From Lachnospiraceae bacterium (lineage in GTDB: Bacteria > Bacillota > Clostridia > Lachnospirales > Lachnospiraceae): a stretch of DNA of 41,078 bases. Shown one piece after another: positions 1 through 8,550 of this stretch. The position numbers were made by a program, and so were the translations under genes. The DNA lies in assembly GCA_016285265.1 (NCBI GenBank), contig JAEEQL010000010.1:1-41078 (forward strand), given 5' to 3'. The notes below the pieces were generated by a model. That model saw only the letters and a program-made list of their open reading frames with translations, did no database searches and had not been told where the DNA came from. Positions within the stretch are counted from its first letter, which is position 1. Each line of letters opens with the position of its first letter.

Positions 1-27
1 CCGGCCCTGAAATAAAGGAGAATCAAA

Positions 28-1242
28 ATGGTAAAAGTAAACGATAATTATCTCAAGCTTCCCGGAAGCTATCTCTTTTCCACCATCGGAAAGAAGGTAA
101 GAGAGTACAGTGAGGCACATCCCGATGCGAAGATCATAAGACTCGGTATCGGTGACGTCACACAGCCTCTTGCTCCCGCAATAATCGATTCCCTTCACAA
201 AGCTGTGGATGAGATGGGCAACAAGGAAACTTTCAGGGGATACGCTCCCGATCTCGGATATGAGTTCCTCAGAAATGTCATCGCGGATACCGATTACAAA
301 AAGAGAGGATGCGATATCTCAGCAGACGAGATCTTCGTTTCCGACGGAGCAAAGTCCGACTGTGCCAATATCCAGGAGATCTTCTCCGTGGACAATAAGA
401 TCGCGGTGTGCGATCCCGTTTATCCCGTTTATGTTGATTCCAACGTAATGGCCGGAAGGACCGGAACCTGGGATCCCGCAGCAGAGAAGTGGTCAGATGT
501 CATATATATGCCCTGCCTCGAAGAGAACGGATTTGCTCCCGAGCTTCCCACCGAAACTCCGGATCTTATCTATCTGTGCTTCCCCAACAATCCCACCGGA
601 TCTGCAATCACCAAGGATCAGCTTCAGAAGTGGGTTGATTATGCAAATAAGGTTGGTGCCGTCATTCTTTACGATGCCGCATACGAAGCATATATCTCCG
701 AGGAAAATGTTCCTCACAGCATTTACGAGTGTGAAGGTGCAAGGACCTGCGCTATCGAGTTCAGATCGTTTTCCAAGAACGCGGGCTTTACCGGCGTAAG
801 ACTCGGCTTCACCGTTATCCCCAAGGATCTCAAAGCGGGCGACACTCCCCTTCATCCTCTCTGGGCAAGACGTCACGGAACCAAGTATAACGGAGCTCCC
901 TACATAATCCAGAGAGCCGGCGAGGCCGTTTATTCCGAAGAAGGAAAGAAACAGTTAAAAGCCCAGGTTGCTTATTACATGAACAATGCCAAGGTCATCT
1001 ATGAAGGGCTTAAAAGTGCAGGCTATCAGGTATCCGGCGGAGTCAACGCTCCCTACATCTGGCTGAAAGCACCGAACGGAATGACCAGCTGGGAATTCTT
1101 CGATCACCTTCTCGACAAAGCACACGTCGTAGGAACTCCCGGATCGGGCTTCGGTCCCAGCGGAGAGCATTTCTTCAGACTCACCGCATTCGGTACTTAC
1201 GAGAATACCGTAGAGGCTATTGAAAGAATAAAAAAACTGTGA
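28..1242 (+). CDS. dapL: LL-diaminopimelate aminotransferase
   Basis: A 404-residue PLP-dependent class I/II aminotransferase that converts tetrahydrodipicolinate directly to LL-diaminopimelate, with glutamate as amino donor, for lysine and peptidoglycan synthesis in the cytoplasm. The sequence shows the family opening (NDNYLKLPGSYLFSTIGKKV), an early RLGIGDVTQPL segment, the substrate/PLP-pocket motif CFPNNPTG near residue 187, and the PLP-lysine motif SFSKNAGFTGVRLGF near residue 250. Length matches the family (about 400-410). The ATG has a good ribosome binding site (AAAGGAG, 7-8 bases upstream). It is followed by an intrinsic terminator at 1304-1332, so it probably ends its own transcript. 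Its promoter lies left of the window. The assignment is confident. Confidence 0.95.
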   Translation: MVKVNDNYLKLPGSYLFSTIGKKVREYSEAHPDAKIIRLGIGDVTQPLAPAIIDSLHKAVDEMGNKETFRGYAPDLGYEFLRNVIADTDYKKRGCDISADEIFVSDGAKSDCANIQEIFSVDNKIAVCDPVYPVYVDSNVMAGRTGTWDPAAEKWSDVIYMPCLEENGFAPELPTETPDLIYLCFPNNPTGSAITKDQLQKWVDYANKVGAVILYDAAYEAYISEENVPHSIYECEGARTCAIEFRSFSKNAGFTGVRLGFTVIPKDLKAGDTPLHPLWARRHGTKYNGAPYIIQRAGEAVYSEEGKKQLKAQVAYYMNNAKVIYEGLKSAGYQVSGGVNAPYIWLKAPNGMTSWEFFDHLLDKAHVVGTPGSGFGPSGEHFFRLTAFGTYENTVEAIERIKKL

Positions 1243-1303
1243 TATAGTCTGACATAATTCGAAAGCAAAACTGTCAAATACGGAGACTTATATTTTCTCT
1301 TTT

Positions 1304-1332
1304 ACGGAGAAGATATCGGTCTCCGTTTTTTT
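1304..1332 (+). terminator. Intrinsic terminator after dapL
   Basis: The inverted repeat ACGGAGA (1304-1310) / TCTCCGT (1320-1326) encloses a 9-base loop and runs into seven T residues (1326-1332). An additional upstream copy, ACGGAGAC at 1280-1287, could pair with the same 3' arm. A third copy, AAACGGAG (1341-1348), overlaps the Shine-Dalgarno of the next gene. Confidence 0.8.
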
Positions 1333-1356
1333 GTGCCATGAAACGGAGGTGTGAAT

Positions 1357-4300
1357 TTGAAGAACGGTAAAAGAGAAAATAGGATAAAGAACCTGCTCGC
1401 AGCTTTTCTGATAAAACTGGTTTCTCCGGTAAGTATCGTGGTTGCCGCATCCGCGGGCGCCTGCCTGCCGGGCGGTATATCCGCAGGCGCTGCAGGTATT
1501 CCTTCGCCGGAAAGTGTCATGAACAGTTATACGAACAACCCGTATATAAGATTCTATTCGGGAACTCAGGGCCTTGCCTGGACCACGGTTCATCCGGACG
1601 GATGCTCCGTGTCACAGTACGGGACATACATATATACGGATAATGCGGTCTACAGAGGAAACGAAGGTACGACTGTCATTCCGCAGGATGTTGTCACAAG
1701 AAAAGAAATACAGGGAGAGCTTAAGCCCGGACAGCATTATTACGCTGCTCCCATAGTTGATTCCGTTGTTCCGGTGGGAAGGTGGGTTCTTTCACACAGG
1801 CCGGCACGATGCATTCACGGCCCGTTTACGGCGTGCAGGGATTTTGAATACTACGGGATAGACGGCCTTCCAAACACGTTCTGCAGCGAGGGGTATGATT
1901 CGGGATGGATCGCATATTGTGCCGACTGCGGACAGCCGCTCACCGGCTTCGTATACACAAATGACATATGTGTCGGAAGTTTAGGATATCTTTTTTCGGG
2001 GAATGGAGATTATGCCAAAACATATCCCACACAGTATGTCTTTATATGTCCCATAAGCGGAGATAATCTTGAAAACGATCTCCATCTTGATACGCATATG
2101 TGTAAATGCTTTGTTTCGTATAACCGCTATACCGTGCGCTACAACGGAAACGGTGCAGTGAGCGGCTCTATGCCCGATTCGGTATTTTACTACGGAGGAA
2201 GTGATGAGTATGAGGGAAATCCCGTAAAAAGCGCGGAAGCTCTGAGGGAGAATACTTTTATCAATCCCGGATATATATTTGCCGGATGGAGCACTTCGCC
2301 GGACTCCGGGAAGGTGCTTGAAAACGGAGATACGCGAAAGGAGATAGAAGAATGCTTCGGTAATTTAAGCGGATGCGGCGATGAGGCGAATGATGCGGTC
2401 ATCACTTTGTATGCTGTATGGGAAAAATGCGACAGCTTCCTTTTGATATCCGGCGGAAGCTTCAGGGATGAACCCGGAGCGTATAACGGAGCGGGAAACG
2501 GGGAATGCATCAGCGGACGCAACCTTTTCGAAAAAGGATATATGTATGAATCTTTTGCCGATCCCGCTCTGCTTTCCCATCCGAAGGGATACCGCATAGA
2601 GCTGGATATGATGGGAGGACCGGAAGCGGACCCTGTCTGGACGGATACGGAGTTTGCGGGATGGAGATTTTCGGAACTTAGCGGAAGCGTAAAGGACCGG
2701 ATGTCTGACGGGAGATTTACCTATGTTCATTCTTCCGGAGAAAACGGAAGCGTGGATGAATTTACCGCGGTATGGAGAAGCATTCCTCTGTCTTTGCCGG
2801 ATGCCGTGTATCCGGGTTATGTATTCGCAGGATGGTATACGGATCCGGATATGTCACCGGAGCACTTCGCCGGAACTGCCGGGGATCTGTTTGATACGGA
2901 TCGTGATATCAGACTGTACGCAAAATTCGTAACACTGTCTCTTGAAGCGTTTCCCGATTATATGGGTGATCCCTCATTCGGAGAGATGCGCTATGACGGT
3001 CTGGCAAGACTGGTCCTTCCGGATATAACGGGTTATGACCTTTTCAGATATTACATATCGGGCCCGGACGACATCGAATGGACAGAAGCTGTCACGGAAA
3101 ATACAACTTTGTCACCGGGTCCTTGTGAAAGGCATTTCTGTACAGGCGGAAGAATACAAACCTATGAAGTTACAAGGACGGGAATTTATTCCTTTGAACT
3201 ATGGGGCGGGGCAGGCGCTTCGTTCGGAAGCTATGCCGGAGAAAACGGGGAGTATTCTTCCTGTGAGATCCTGCTTAATGAAGGGGACGAGGTCAGGATA
3301 TATACCGGACGATCCGGAGAAAGTACTCAGGGCAGTGAAGTGGTCAACTGCTCAGGTGGTGAAGGATCATTTATAGAAATAAACGGAGAGAGAGTCTTGT
3401 CCGTTTCCGGCGGAAAGGGAGCGGACCTTGAACTGAATATAGAAGAAGAATTTCTTTATTCGGGTGAAGTATACAGCTATACGGTTGAAGCAACCGGAGA
3501 TTATAAGCTTGAAGTATGGGGAGCGAAAGGATCGCCTCTTACGAGTACACATGATACCTCGGGGAAGGGAGGTTATGCATGCGGAAATGTTCATCTGGAA
3601 GAAGGATGCATTCTGTATGTGTGTGTCGGCGGAATGAACGGATACAACGGTGGCGGAACCCCCGGAAGAAATGCATGGGGAGAATCGGGAGGTTCCGGTG
3701 GGGGAGCAACACATATCGCTTATGCCGAAGGCGTTCTGAAAAATCTGTACGATCAGAGGGACAGTATACTCATAGTGGCCGGAGGCGGCGGAGGAAGTTC
3801 GGGAGCCAATGCAATTTCAGGTGATGGTGGAGGGCTCGCGGGAGGAACAGGGCGCTCTATGTGGCCACAGGGTGAATCAACCGCAAGCGGAGGAAGCCAG
3901 ACTTCTGCAGGAACCGGGTGGGGAAGCGGACTCGGGGGCTTTGGATATGGCGGAAACGGTTACACTTTTACTCCGAACACACAGGATTATCTTTACATCC
4001 GAAATGGCGGAGGCGGCGGAGGATGGTACGGCGGAGGCGGCGGAGCCGAAAAAGGATTATCTTATGGATGCGGTGGCGGTGGCGGAAGCGGATACATCGG
4101 AGGAGTCGAAAACGGCACGATGTCAAACGGTGTATGTGACGGAAACGGGCATGCACTTATAACATGTGCAGTGAATATACAGGGTGGAGATGCATATGGA
4201 TGTGAAACGGATTTTTCTCCGGGTAGTTATCTTTACAGAAACCATGTTCTGTCGGTTCACGGAGAAAGCGTATATCCGAGTGAGGATTTCGGAAGGGATG

Positions 4301-6171
4301 GTTATTGTATCATAACGGAGCCGGCTGTCAGATATCATGGCTTATCCGAAAAATCAGTATATTCACCTGATAAAGAGGCTCCGGATGCGGTAGAAAGTGC
4401 CGGACTTGATCTTGATGCTTCGACCGGTGAAGTCTGTGTGTTCTGGAAAATGCCGGATGATCCGGGAACGGAATACTCATATATTGCAAGAGCCTGGAAA
4501 GCGTCCGATATGATCGGGAATGAGGATGTTTATGCACAGACGGATGTAAGGACACTTCGGATCACAACGGGTGTTTATGGGTTTTATTATCTGATAGATA
4601 CTCAGGATCACGCAGATGCCGACTATGTCAGAATTAACGGAACATTCATACGTTCACCGTGGGCGGATATTTCCGGAACCTATCCGGAATGCTGCTTTAC
4701 GGACTGGTACCGCAATGCTCGTCCGGAGGATCTGTTGTGCGGCGGCATCAGATTCACTCCCGACGGAAGCGATAAGTATGTTCACATTGTTTCCGCAGAC
4801 AGGGCCGGTAATGTAAGCGGTGTGTTTACCATGGCTGTCGACGGTCCGAACGCTTTCATACCGTATCCCGTAGTCACTGAAAAGCTGACTGTAAGAGAGG
4901 GTGACAACGTATTTAAGCCTGCGGATTCAGAGGATGTATATTACGTCAGGGCTGACGGAAAATCTTCTTTTTATCTGGATCATACTTCATACATATCCGG
5001 ATATGCGAGACGGGGATATCAGATAGAAAAAGCACTCTTTAACCAAAGCCTGAGCGAGTATGCGGAGTTTGTGTTTCCATACGGTGATACGGGACTGCGC
5101 GGAGAATCCGGACTGTGCGGCGAGGGCACAAGAACTGCCGGCTTTTATATTTCTCCCGTGCGGGAGTGCTTCGCTGACAGAAACGACTACGGAAGAGAGC
5201 TTTTCTTTACGGGTGAATTCGTATCTTCATATGAGGGCGAACTTTATATTTATCCCGGTGCTATGGCGAGGCTTGAAGAAGGGGGAGGCTTCATAAACGG
5301 AAGTGAGCGCCTGATCTGCAGCGACCCTGAAAATGACAGGATGAACGGCCTTACACTGATAGGGGATGCCACCGCACCCGAATGCTTTGTGCGCGTAAAC
5401 GGGGGAGATGCCGAGGAACTTTCCGTATGCAATGTTTCCAATATCTTGTCCGAATACACCATAGACAGAAGATGTGGGAGCGTATCGGTGGAAATATATG
5501 TTACGGATGACGGATCCGGAGCAAAGGAAGGATTTGAGATAAGGATATGTAATAATGATAACGGCATGGAAGGTGTATATTCGGCACAGGGCGGAAGCTT
5601 TTCCATGGAACTGAAGATGGATGAACGCAGCTCTGAAGCACTTTTTGAAAATATGCTTTTTAACGGCGATTTCGTGATATCCGTAACCTCGGAGGATAAT
5701 GTCGGAAACAGGGGAACCGTATCTTCCGCCTGCCTTCATGAACTGGATATATCCGGCAGGATATGCCGATGTCTCGATGAACTGACCGGACCGCTGACTT
5801 CGGAGGAAGGAGACCGGATCATAAAACGGGGTGAGAGCGGATATGTGATATCGGATGTATGGGGATATCCCGATGCGGTGCTTGTATCCTTTGAAAGCGA
5901 CAGGCTTTCCTGTTTTGACACATTGTATGTTGTCGAGGGAAAAGAAGTCTGCCTTCCTGCGCAGATCACCGCAAACAGGGTCACTGTTTCTTGTCCGGAA
6001 TATATGCTTGAGGAAAGGACGGATTTTACTGTGCCGCTTGATTATGACAGTGATGTCATAAAAGTAATCATAACAGCTTACAAAAACGATGAAAGCATTA
6101 CCTGGGAGACGGAGTGCTTGCTCGGAAGTGAGGGGACTGTGCTTGATGAACTGATCACCGTACTCAGATAG
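1357..6171 (+). CDS. Large secreted protein with InlB-like repeats and ALK/LTK-like glycine-rich domain
   Basis: About 1604 residues. I place the start at TTG 1357, seven bases after GGAGG (1345-1349). An in-frame GTG at 1351 sits only one base from that site. A basic N-terminus and hydrophobic stretch (LLAAFLIKLVSPVSIVVAASAG) look like a signal peptide. Residues about 150-250 carry several Cys (CADCG, FICPISG, HMCKC) that may bind metal or form disulfides. Residues about 258-360 and 410-540 contain Listeria-Bacteroides (InlB B-type) repeats ending in GYIFAGW/TLYAVWEK and GYVFAGW/RLYAKF. Residues about 600-930 are glycine rich, with two YSFELWGG/YKLEVWGA starts, LIVAGGGGG and GGGGGSGYIGG, the layout of the ALK/LTK glycine-rich domain (PF12810). 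The C-terminal third has Ig-like pieces (DRAGNVSG, VTDDGSGAKEG). There is no LPXTG or C-terminal membrane anchor. It is probably a secreted or surface adhesin-like protein; the function is unknown. Confidence 0.75.
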   Translation: MKNGKRENRIKNLLAAFLIKLVSPVSIVVAASAGACLPGGISAGAAGIPSPESVMNSYTNNPYIRFYSGTQGLAWTTVHPDGCSVSQYGTYIYTDNAVYRGNEGTTVIPQDVVTRKEIQGELKPGQHYYAAPIVDSVVPVGRWVLSHRPARCIHGPFTACRDFEYYGIDGLPNTFCSEGYDSGWIAYCADCGQPLTGFVYTNDICVGSLGYLFSGNGDYAKTYPTQYVFICPISGDNLENDLHLDTHMCKCFVSYNRYTVRYNGNGAVSGSMPDSVFYYGGSDEYEGNPVKSAEALRENTFINPGYIFAGWSTSPDSGKVLENGDTRKEIEECFGNLSGCGDEANDAVITLYAVWEKCDSFLLISGGSFRDEPGAYNGAGNGECISGRNLFEKGYMYESFADPALLSHPKGYRIELDMMGGPEADPVWTDTEFAGWRFSELSGSVKDRMSDGRFTYVHSSGENGSVDEFTAVWRSIPLSLPDAVYPGYVFAGWYTDPDMSPEHFAGTAGDLFDTDRDIRLYAKFVTLSLEAFPDYMGDPSFGEMRYDGLARLVLPDITGYDLFRYYISGPDDIEWTEAVTENTTLSPGPCERHFCTGGRIQTYEVTRTGIYSFELWGGAGASFGSYAGENGEYSSCEILLNEGDEVRIYTGRSGESTQGSEVVNCSGGEGSFIEINGERVLSVSGGKGADLELNIEEEFLYSGEVYSYTVEATGDYKLEVWGAKGSPLTSTHDTSGKGGYACGNVHLEEGCILYVCVGGMNGYNGGGTPGRNAWGESGGSGGGATHIAYAEGVLKNLYDQRDSILIVAGGGGGSSGANAISGDGGGLAGGTGRSMWPQGESTASGGSQTSAGTGWGSGLGGFGYGGNGYTFTPNTQDYLYIRNGGGGGGWYGGGGGAEKGLSYGCGGGGGSGYIGGVENGTMSNGVCDGNGHALITCAVNIQGGDAYGCETDFSPGSYLYRNHVLSVHGESVYPSEDFGRDGYCIITEPAVRYHGLSEKSVYSPDKEAPDAVESAGLDLDASTGEVCVFWKMPDDPGTEYSYIARAWKASDMIGNEDVYAQTDVRTLRITTGVYGFYYLIDTQDHADADYVRINGTFIRSPWADISGTYPECCFTDWYRNARPEDLLCGGIRFTPDGSDKYVHIVSADRAGNVSGVFTMAVDGPNAFIPYPVVTEKLTVREGDNVFKPADSEDVYYVRADGKSSFYLDHTSYISGYARRGYQIEKALFNQSLSEYAEFVFPYGDTGLRGESGLCGEGTRTAGFYISPVRECFADRNDYGRELFFTGEFVSSYEGELYIYPGAMARLEEGGGFINGSERLICSDPENDRMNGLTLIGDATAPECFVRVNGGDAEELSVCNVSNILSEYTIDRRCGSVSVEIYVTDDGSGAKEGFEIRICNNDNGMEGVYSAQGGSFSMELKMDERSSEALFENMLFNGDFVISVTSEDNVGNRGTVSSACLHELDISGRICRCLDELTGPLTSEEGDRIIKRGESGYVISDVWGYPDAVLVSFESDRLSCFDTLYVVEGKEVCLPAQITANRVTVSCPEYMLEERTDFTVPLDYDSDVIKVIITAYKNDESITWETECLLGSEGTVLDELITVLR

Positions 6172-6195
6172 GAGGTTTAAGAAAACTGTCCGTTC

Positions 6196-6204
6196 TGCTA
6201 TAAT
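6196..6204 (+). promoter_or_regulatory. Extended -10 promoter for the propeller gene
   Basis: TGCTATAAT is a perfect TATAAT (6199-6204) preceded by the TG of an extended -10. The -35 position (about 6176-6181, TTTAAG) is poor, as is usual for extended -10 promoters. The predicted start of transcription is about 25 bases before the gene's start codon. Position and motif only; no experimental evidence. Confidence 0.5.
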
Positions 6205-6234
6205 CAGGTAAAGGTTACGAAAGGGGTATACCCT

Positions 6235-7239
6235 ATGATGAATAAACTGATAAAAGCAGGAATGGGACTTATGCTTGCCGCAGTTATGGCTTTTGCAGTG
6301 CCTTCGGAAAGCTATGCCGCACCCGGTCTCGGAAGCGGAGCTGTTTTCCCAAACCGCTATAACGAATATGCAACAACCTATGTATCCGCGCAGACCACCT
6401 ATATTAACGGTCTGTACTTTACCGTGGATACTTATCACGATCGCGTGATCTATGCCGAGCCCGAGAATGTCGGCAGTAACACTTCCAAGTGGAAGATAAT
6501 GGCCGATGATCTTAACAAGCCCCACAGCATATGCTCGGACGGTGTCATCTATCTTGTCACCGATACGGACAATAACAGGGTAGTAACTTATACAAGGCTC
6601 GGTACGGGTGAATTCATAGAACTTCAGAGTTTTGAGAATGTGGGCATAAGACCGCATTACTGCGTATATGATCAGGCGAGCGCGTCATTTTATGTATGGA
6701 GTTCCTATACGGGAGAAATGTTTATATACAAGCGGCCCGCTAACGGATTTGCGCTCAGACTCGATAAGGTAAAAAGACTGGATTATCTGTATGGTGTTTA
6801 TACAAGATCCTTTACGATAGACGGAAACAATATCCTTCTCTGTTCCCAGGGAGCGGGAGGCATAATATCCGTCAACAAGAGAACGTTTGCACTGACAGGT
6901 GTGTATCCGGTATGTGATGATCTCGGCGGAGTGGTTCAGGTAGCGCATATAGGTTCGCACTATTATCTGACAACATCATCCGACAGGTTCGGTAACCATA
7001 GCAGGGCAACCGTCGTAAGAAGCACCAGTCTCGGAGGATTCTATTATCCGGGGCAGTATGAAGATGTAAACGAACTGTTGGGAGGACTCAGGGGATCGGC
7101 TGTCCCTTATTACCTTACTCCTGCAGCGGGAGTTTATTTTGCAAGATTTATTGGGGCCGGCGGGGGATATAATGACTTTGCGGTGACCTTCGCGGAAGAT
7201 CCCTTCGGAAATATAATCCTTGGAACCAGGTTCCCCTGA
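6235..7239 (+). CDS. Secreted NHL/beta-propeller-like protein
   Basis: 334 residues. ATG 6235 follows AAGGGG (6221-6226) by eight bases; a second ATG is adjacent at 6238. A clear signal peptide (MGLMLAAVMAFAVPSESYA) ends in a plausible signal peptidase I site before AP. The mature part repeats short beta-rich units typical of propellers, such as DTYHDRVIYAEP, KPHSICSDGVIYLVTDTDNNRVVTY, FYVWSSYTGEMFIYKR and NNILLCSQGAGGIISVNK, resembling NHL or SMP-30-like folds. No catalytic motif is recognisable. It sits 63 bases after the giant secreted protein, and has its own likely promoter, so a partner or surface role is possible but only inferred. Its stop codon abuts the stop of the convergent metallophosphoesterase gene with no gap. 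Confidence 0.65.
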   Translation: MMNKLIKAGMGLMLAAVMAFAVPSESYAAPGLGSGAVFPNRYNEYATTYVSAQTTYINGLYFTVDTYHDRVIYAEPENVGSNTSKWKIMADDLNKPHSICSDGVIYLVTDTDNNRVVTYTRLGTGEFIELQSFENVGIRPHYCVYDQASASFYVWSSYTGEMFIYKRPANGFALRLDKVKRLDYLYGVYTRSFTIDGNNILLCSQGAGGIISVNKRTFALTGVYPVCDDLGGVVQVAHIGSHYYLTTSSDRFGNHSRATVVRSTSLGGFYYPGQYEDVNELLGGLRGSAVPYYLTPAAGVYFARFIGAGGGYNDFAVTFAEDPFGNIILGTRFP

Positions 7240-8550
7240 TCAGGGAGCCGAACCTTCCGGCACTACGTGAACAACGCCGATAACTCCCGAGAATGCGGGA
7301 GAGAAGATGTGCTGTCTGAGTCCGAAGTTTATCTCACCTTCCCAAGCGGCGTGAAGATGTCCGGCGAGAACCAGACGGCACTCCGAATCCTCTGCATAGA
7401 CAAGATCCAGGATCTTTCTTGTGTTTTCATCTATCCCGTAGGAATCTCCTCCGGGATTCCAATAATATTTCCTGTTTCGAACGAGCATGGAAAGCTCTTC
7501 AAGCGAAGGATCCACCATTGAAAAATACGGAACGTGGGTTGCCGCGATAACGGGCACCCCTCTGCCGTAAAGCCCGGTGAGAACCTCTATCTGGTCTTCA
7601 CCCGGCGCACTTGTTGATAGGTTTACACCGGCGATTATCAGGTCGCCGAAGTCGATATATTTACAGGTGTTGTCATCCCCGTCGAGAGCCGTATGAAGCT
7701 CGGCACATTTTAAATCGTCGAAGCCGGTGCTTCCATCGCTGTACCAGGTGCCGTAGTCATGATCGGCCCTGATATACAGAATCCTGTCGCTGGGATATTT
7801 GAGCCTGTCAAATCCCCTTTTGAGAGCCTCCATATTGGAGGTGCTGCAATAGTCTATAATATCCCCGCCGAAGATGACAGCGTCGAAATCATTATAGTTG
7901 AGATAGTCTATGATCATGGGCCAGAGCTCCCTGCCGTGTACTCCGTCGGGAGTTATGGATAATGTCTCATATCTGTTTCTGACTGTTTCGAGGGAAGCTT
8001 CGCCTACATCACCTGCCGTAAAATCCGTGATCATATGTACGTCAGATACCCAGGCAATTGTGTATTCGTGATCGATGCCGGGTATTTCAACATAGACGTT
8101 TTCTTCCGTGAAGTCATACGCAGGTGCGGGATAAGAAATGGCAGGCTGTACCGGAATGGGAACAGGATCTGTTTCAGGCTCCGGAACTTCAGGCTCCTGT
8201 GTCGGCAGATCGGATACTTCTTCCTGCTCGGGAATGCCGGCATACGGATCGGGCATGATAAAGAAAAGAATGAGTCCCGCAATGGTAAGAGCCGCAAGTA
8301 TCGCCGAAAGGATTATCGTTAACTCTTTGTCGCGGTTTCTCTTTTTCTTCTTTACGGGCTTTTCTTTTACCGGCTTTTCTTTTACGGGCTTTTCCTTTGC
8401 CGGCTTTTCTTTTACCGGCTTTTCTTTTACGGGCTTTTCCTTTGCCGGCTTTTCCTTTACCGCTTTTCCGTTTTCACTCTTTTCTGCCGGCTTTTCGCTT
8501 GCGGCAGTCACTTTTATATTTTCTTTGGTATCTTTCTTTTCCGAAGACAT
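7240..8550 (-). CDS. Membrane-anchored metallophosphoesterase with KEKP-repeat tail
   Basis: 436 residues from ATG 8550, which overlaps the upstream gene's TAA by one base (TAATG), implying translational coupling; an AGGA lies 10 bases upstream. An in-frame ATG at 8583 has no good ribosome site. Residues about 27-66 are a lysine/proline tail of seven KEKP[V/A] units, followed by KKKKRNRDK, then one membrane helix (about 77-101) and a Pro/Glu linker. The rest is a calcineurin-like phosphoesterase with DVH near 169, GGDIID near 227, THVPY near 340 and GHLH near 400. The usual GNH[D/E] block reads RADHD, so the Asn metal ligand appears to be Asp. The positive-inside rule places the enzyme outside the cell. 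The substrate is unknown; a nucleotide, phospholipid or glycan phosphate is possible. Confidence 0.8.
   Translation of the reverse strand: MSSEKKDTKENIKVTAASEKPAEKSENGKAVKEKPAKEKPVKEKPVKEKPAKEKPVKEKPVKEKPVKKKKRNRDKELTIILSAILAALTIAGLILFFIMPDPYAGIPEQEEVSDLPTQEPEVPEPETDPVPIPVQPAISYPAPAYDFTEENVYVEIPGIDHEYTIAWVSDVHMITDFTAGDVGEASLETVRNRYETLSITPDGVHGRELWPMIIDYLNYNDFDAVIFGGDIIDYCSTSNMEALKRGFDRLKYPSDRILYIRADHDYGTWYSDGSTGFDDLKCAELHTALDGDDNTCKYIDFGDLIIAGVNLSTSAPGEDQIEVLTGLYGRGVPVIAATHVPYFSMVDPSLEELSMLVRNRKYYWNPGGDSYGIDENTRKILDLVYAEDSECRLVLAGHLHAAWEGEINFGLRQHIFSPAFSGVIGVVHVVPEGSAP
8352..8468 (-). repeat. 15-bp tandem repeat coding KEKP[V/A]
   Basis: About seven to eight copies of a 15-base unit (plus-strand core GGCTTTTCTTTTAC with small variations) encode the pentapeptide KEKPV/KEKPA in the cytoplasmic tail of the metallophosphoesterase. 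The copies are nearly identical, so the copy number could change by slippage. Confidence 0.85.

Noticed and set aside
5227-6657. A 476-codon open leftward frame opposite the end of the giant secreted gene and the start of the propeller gene
   Set aside because: It crosses two well-supported rightward genes, has no family features, and contains no ribosome site at its start; it is an accidental antisense frame.
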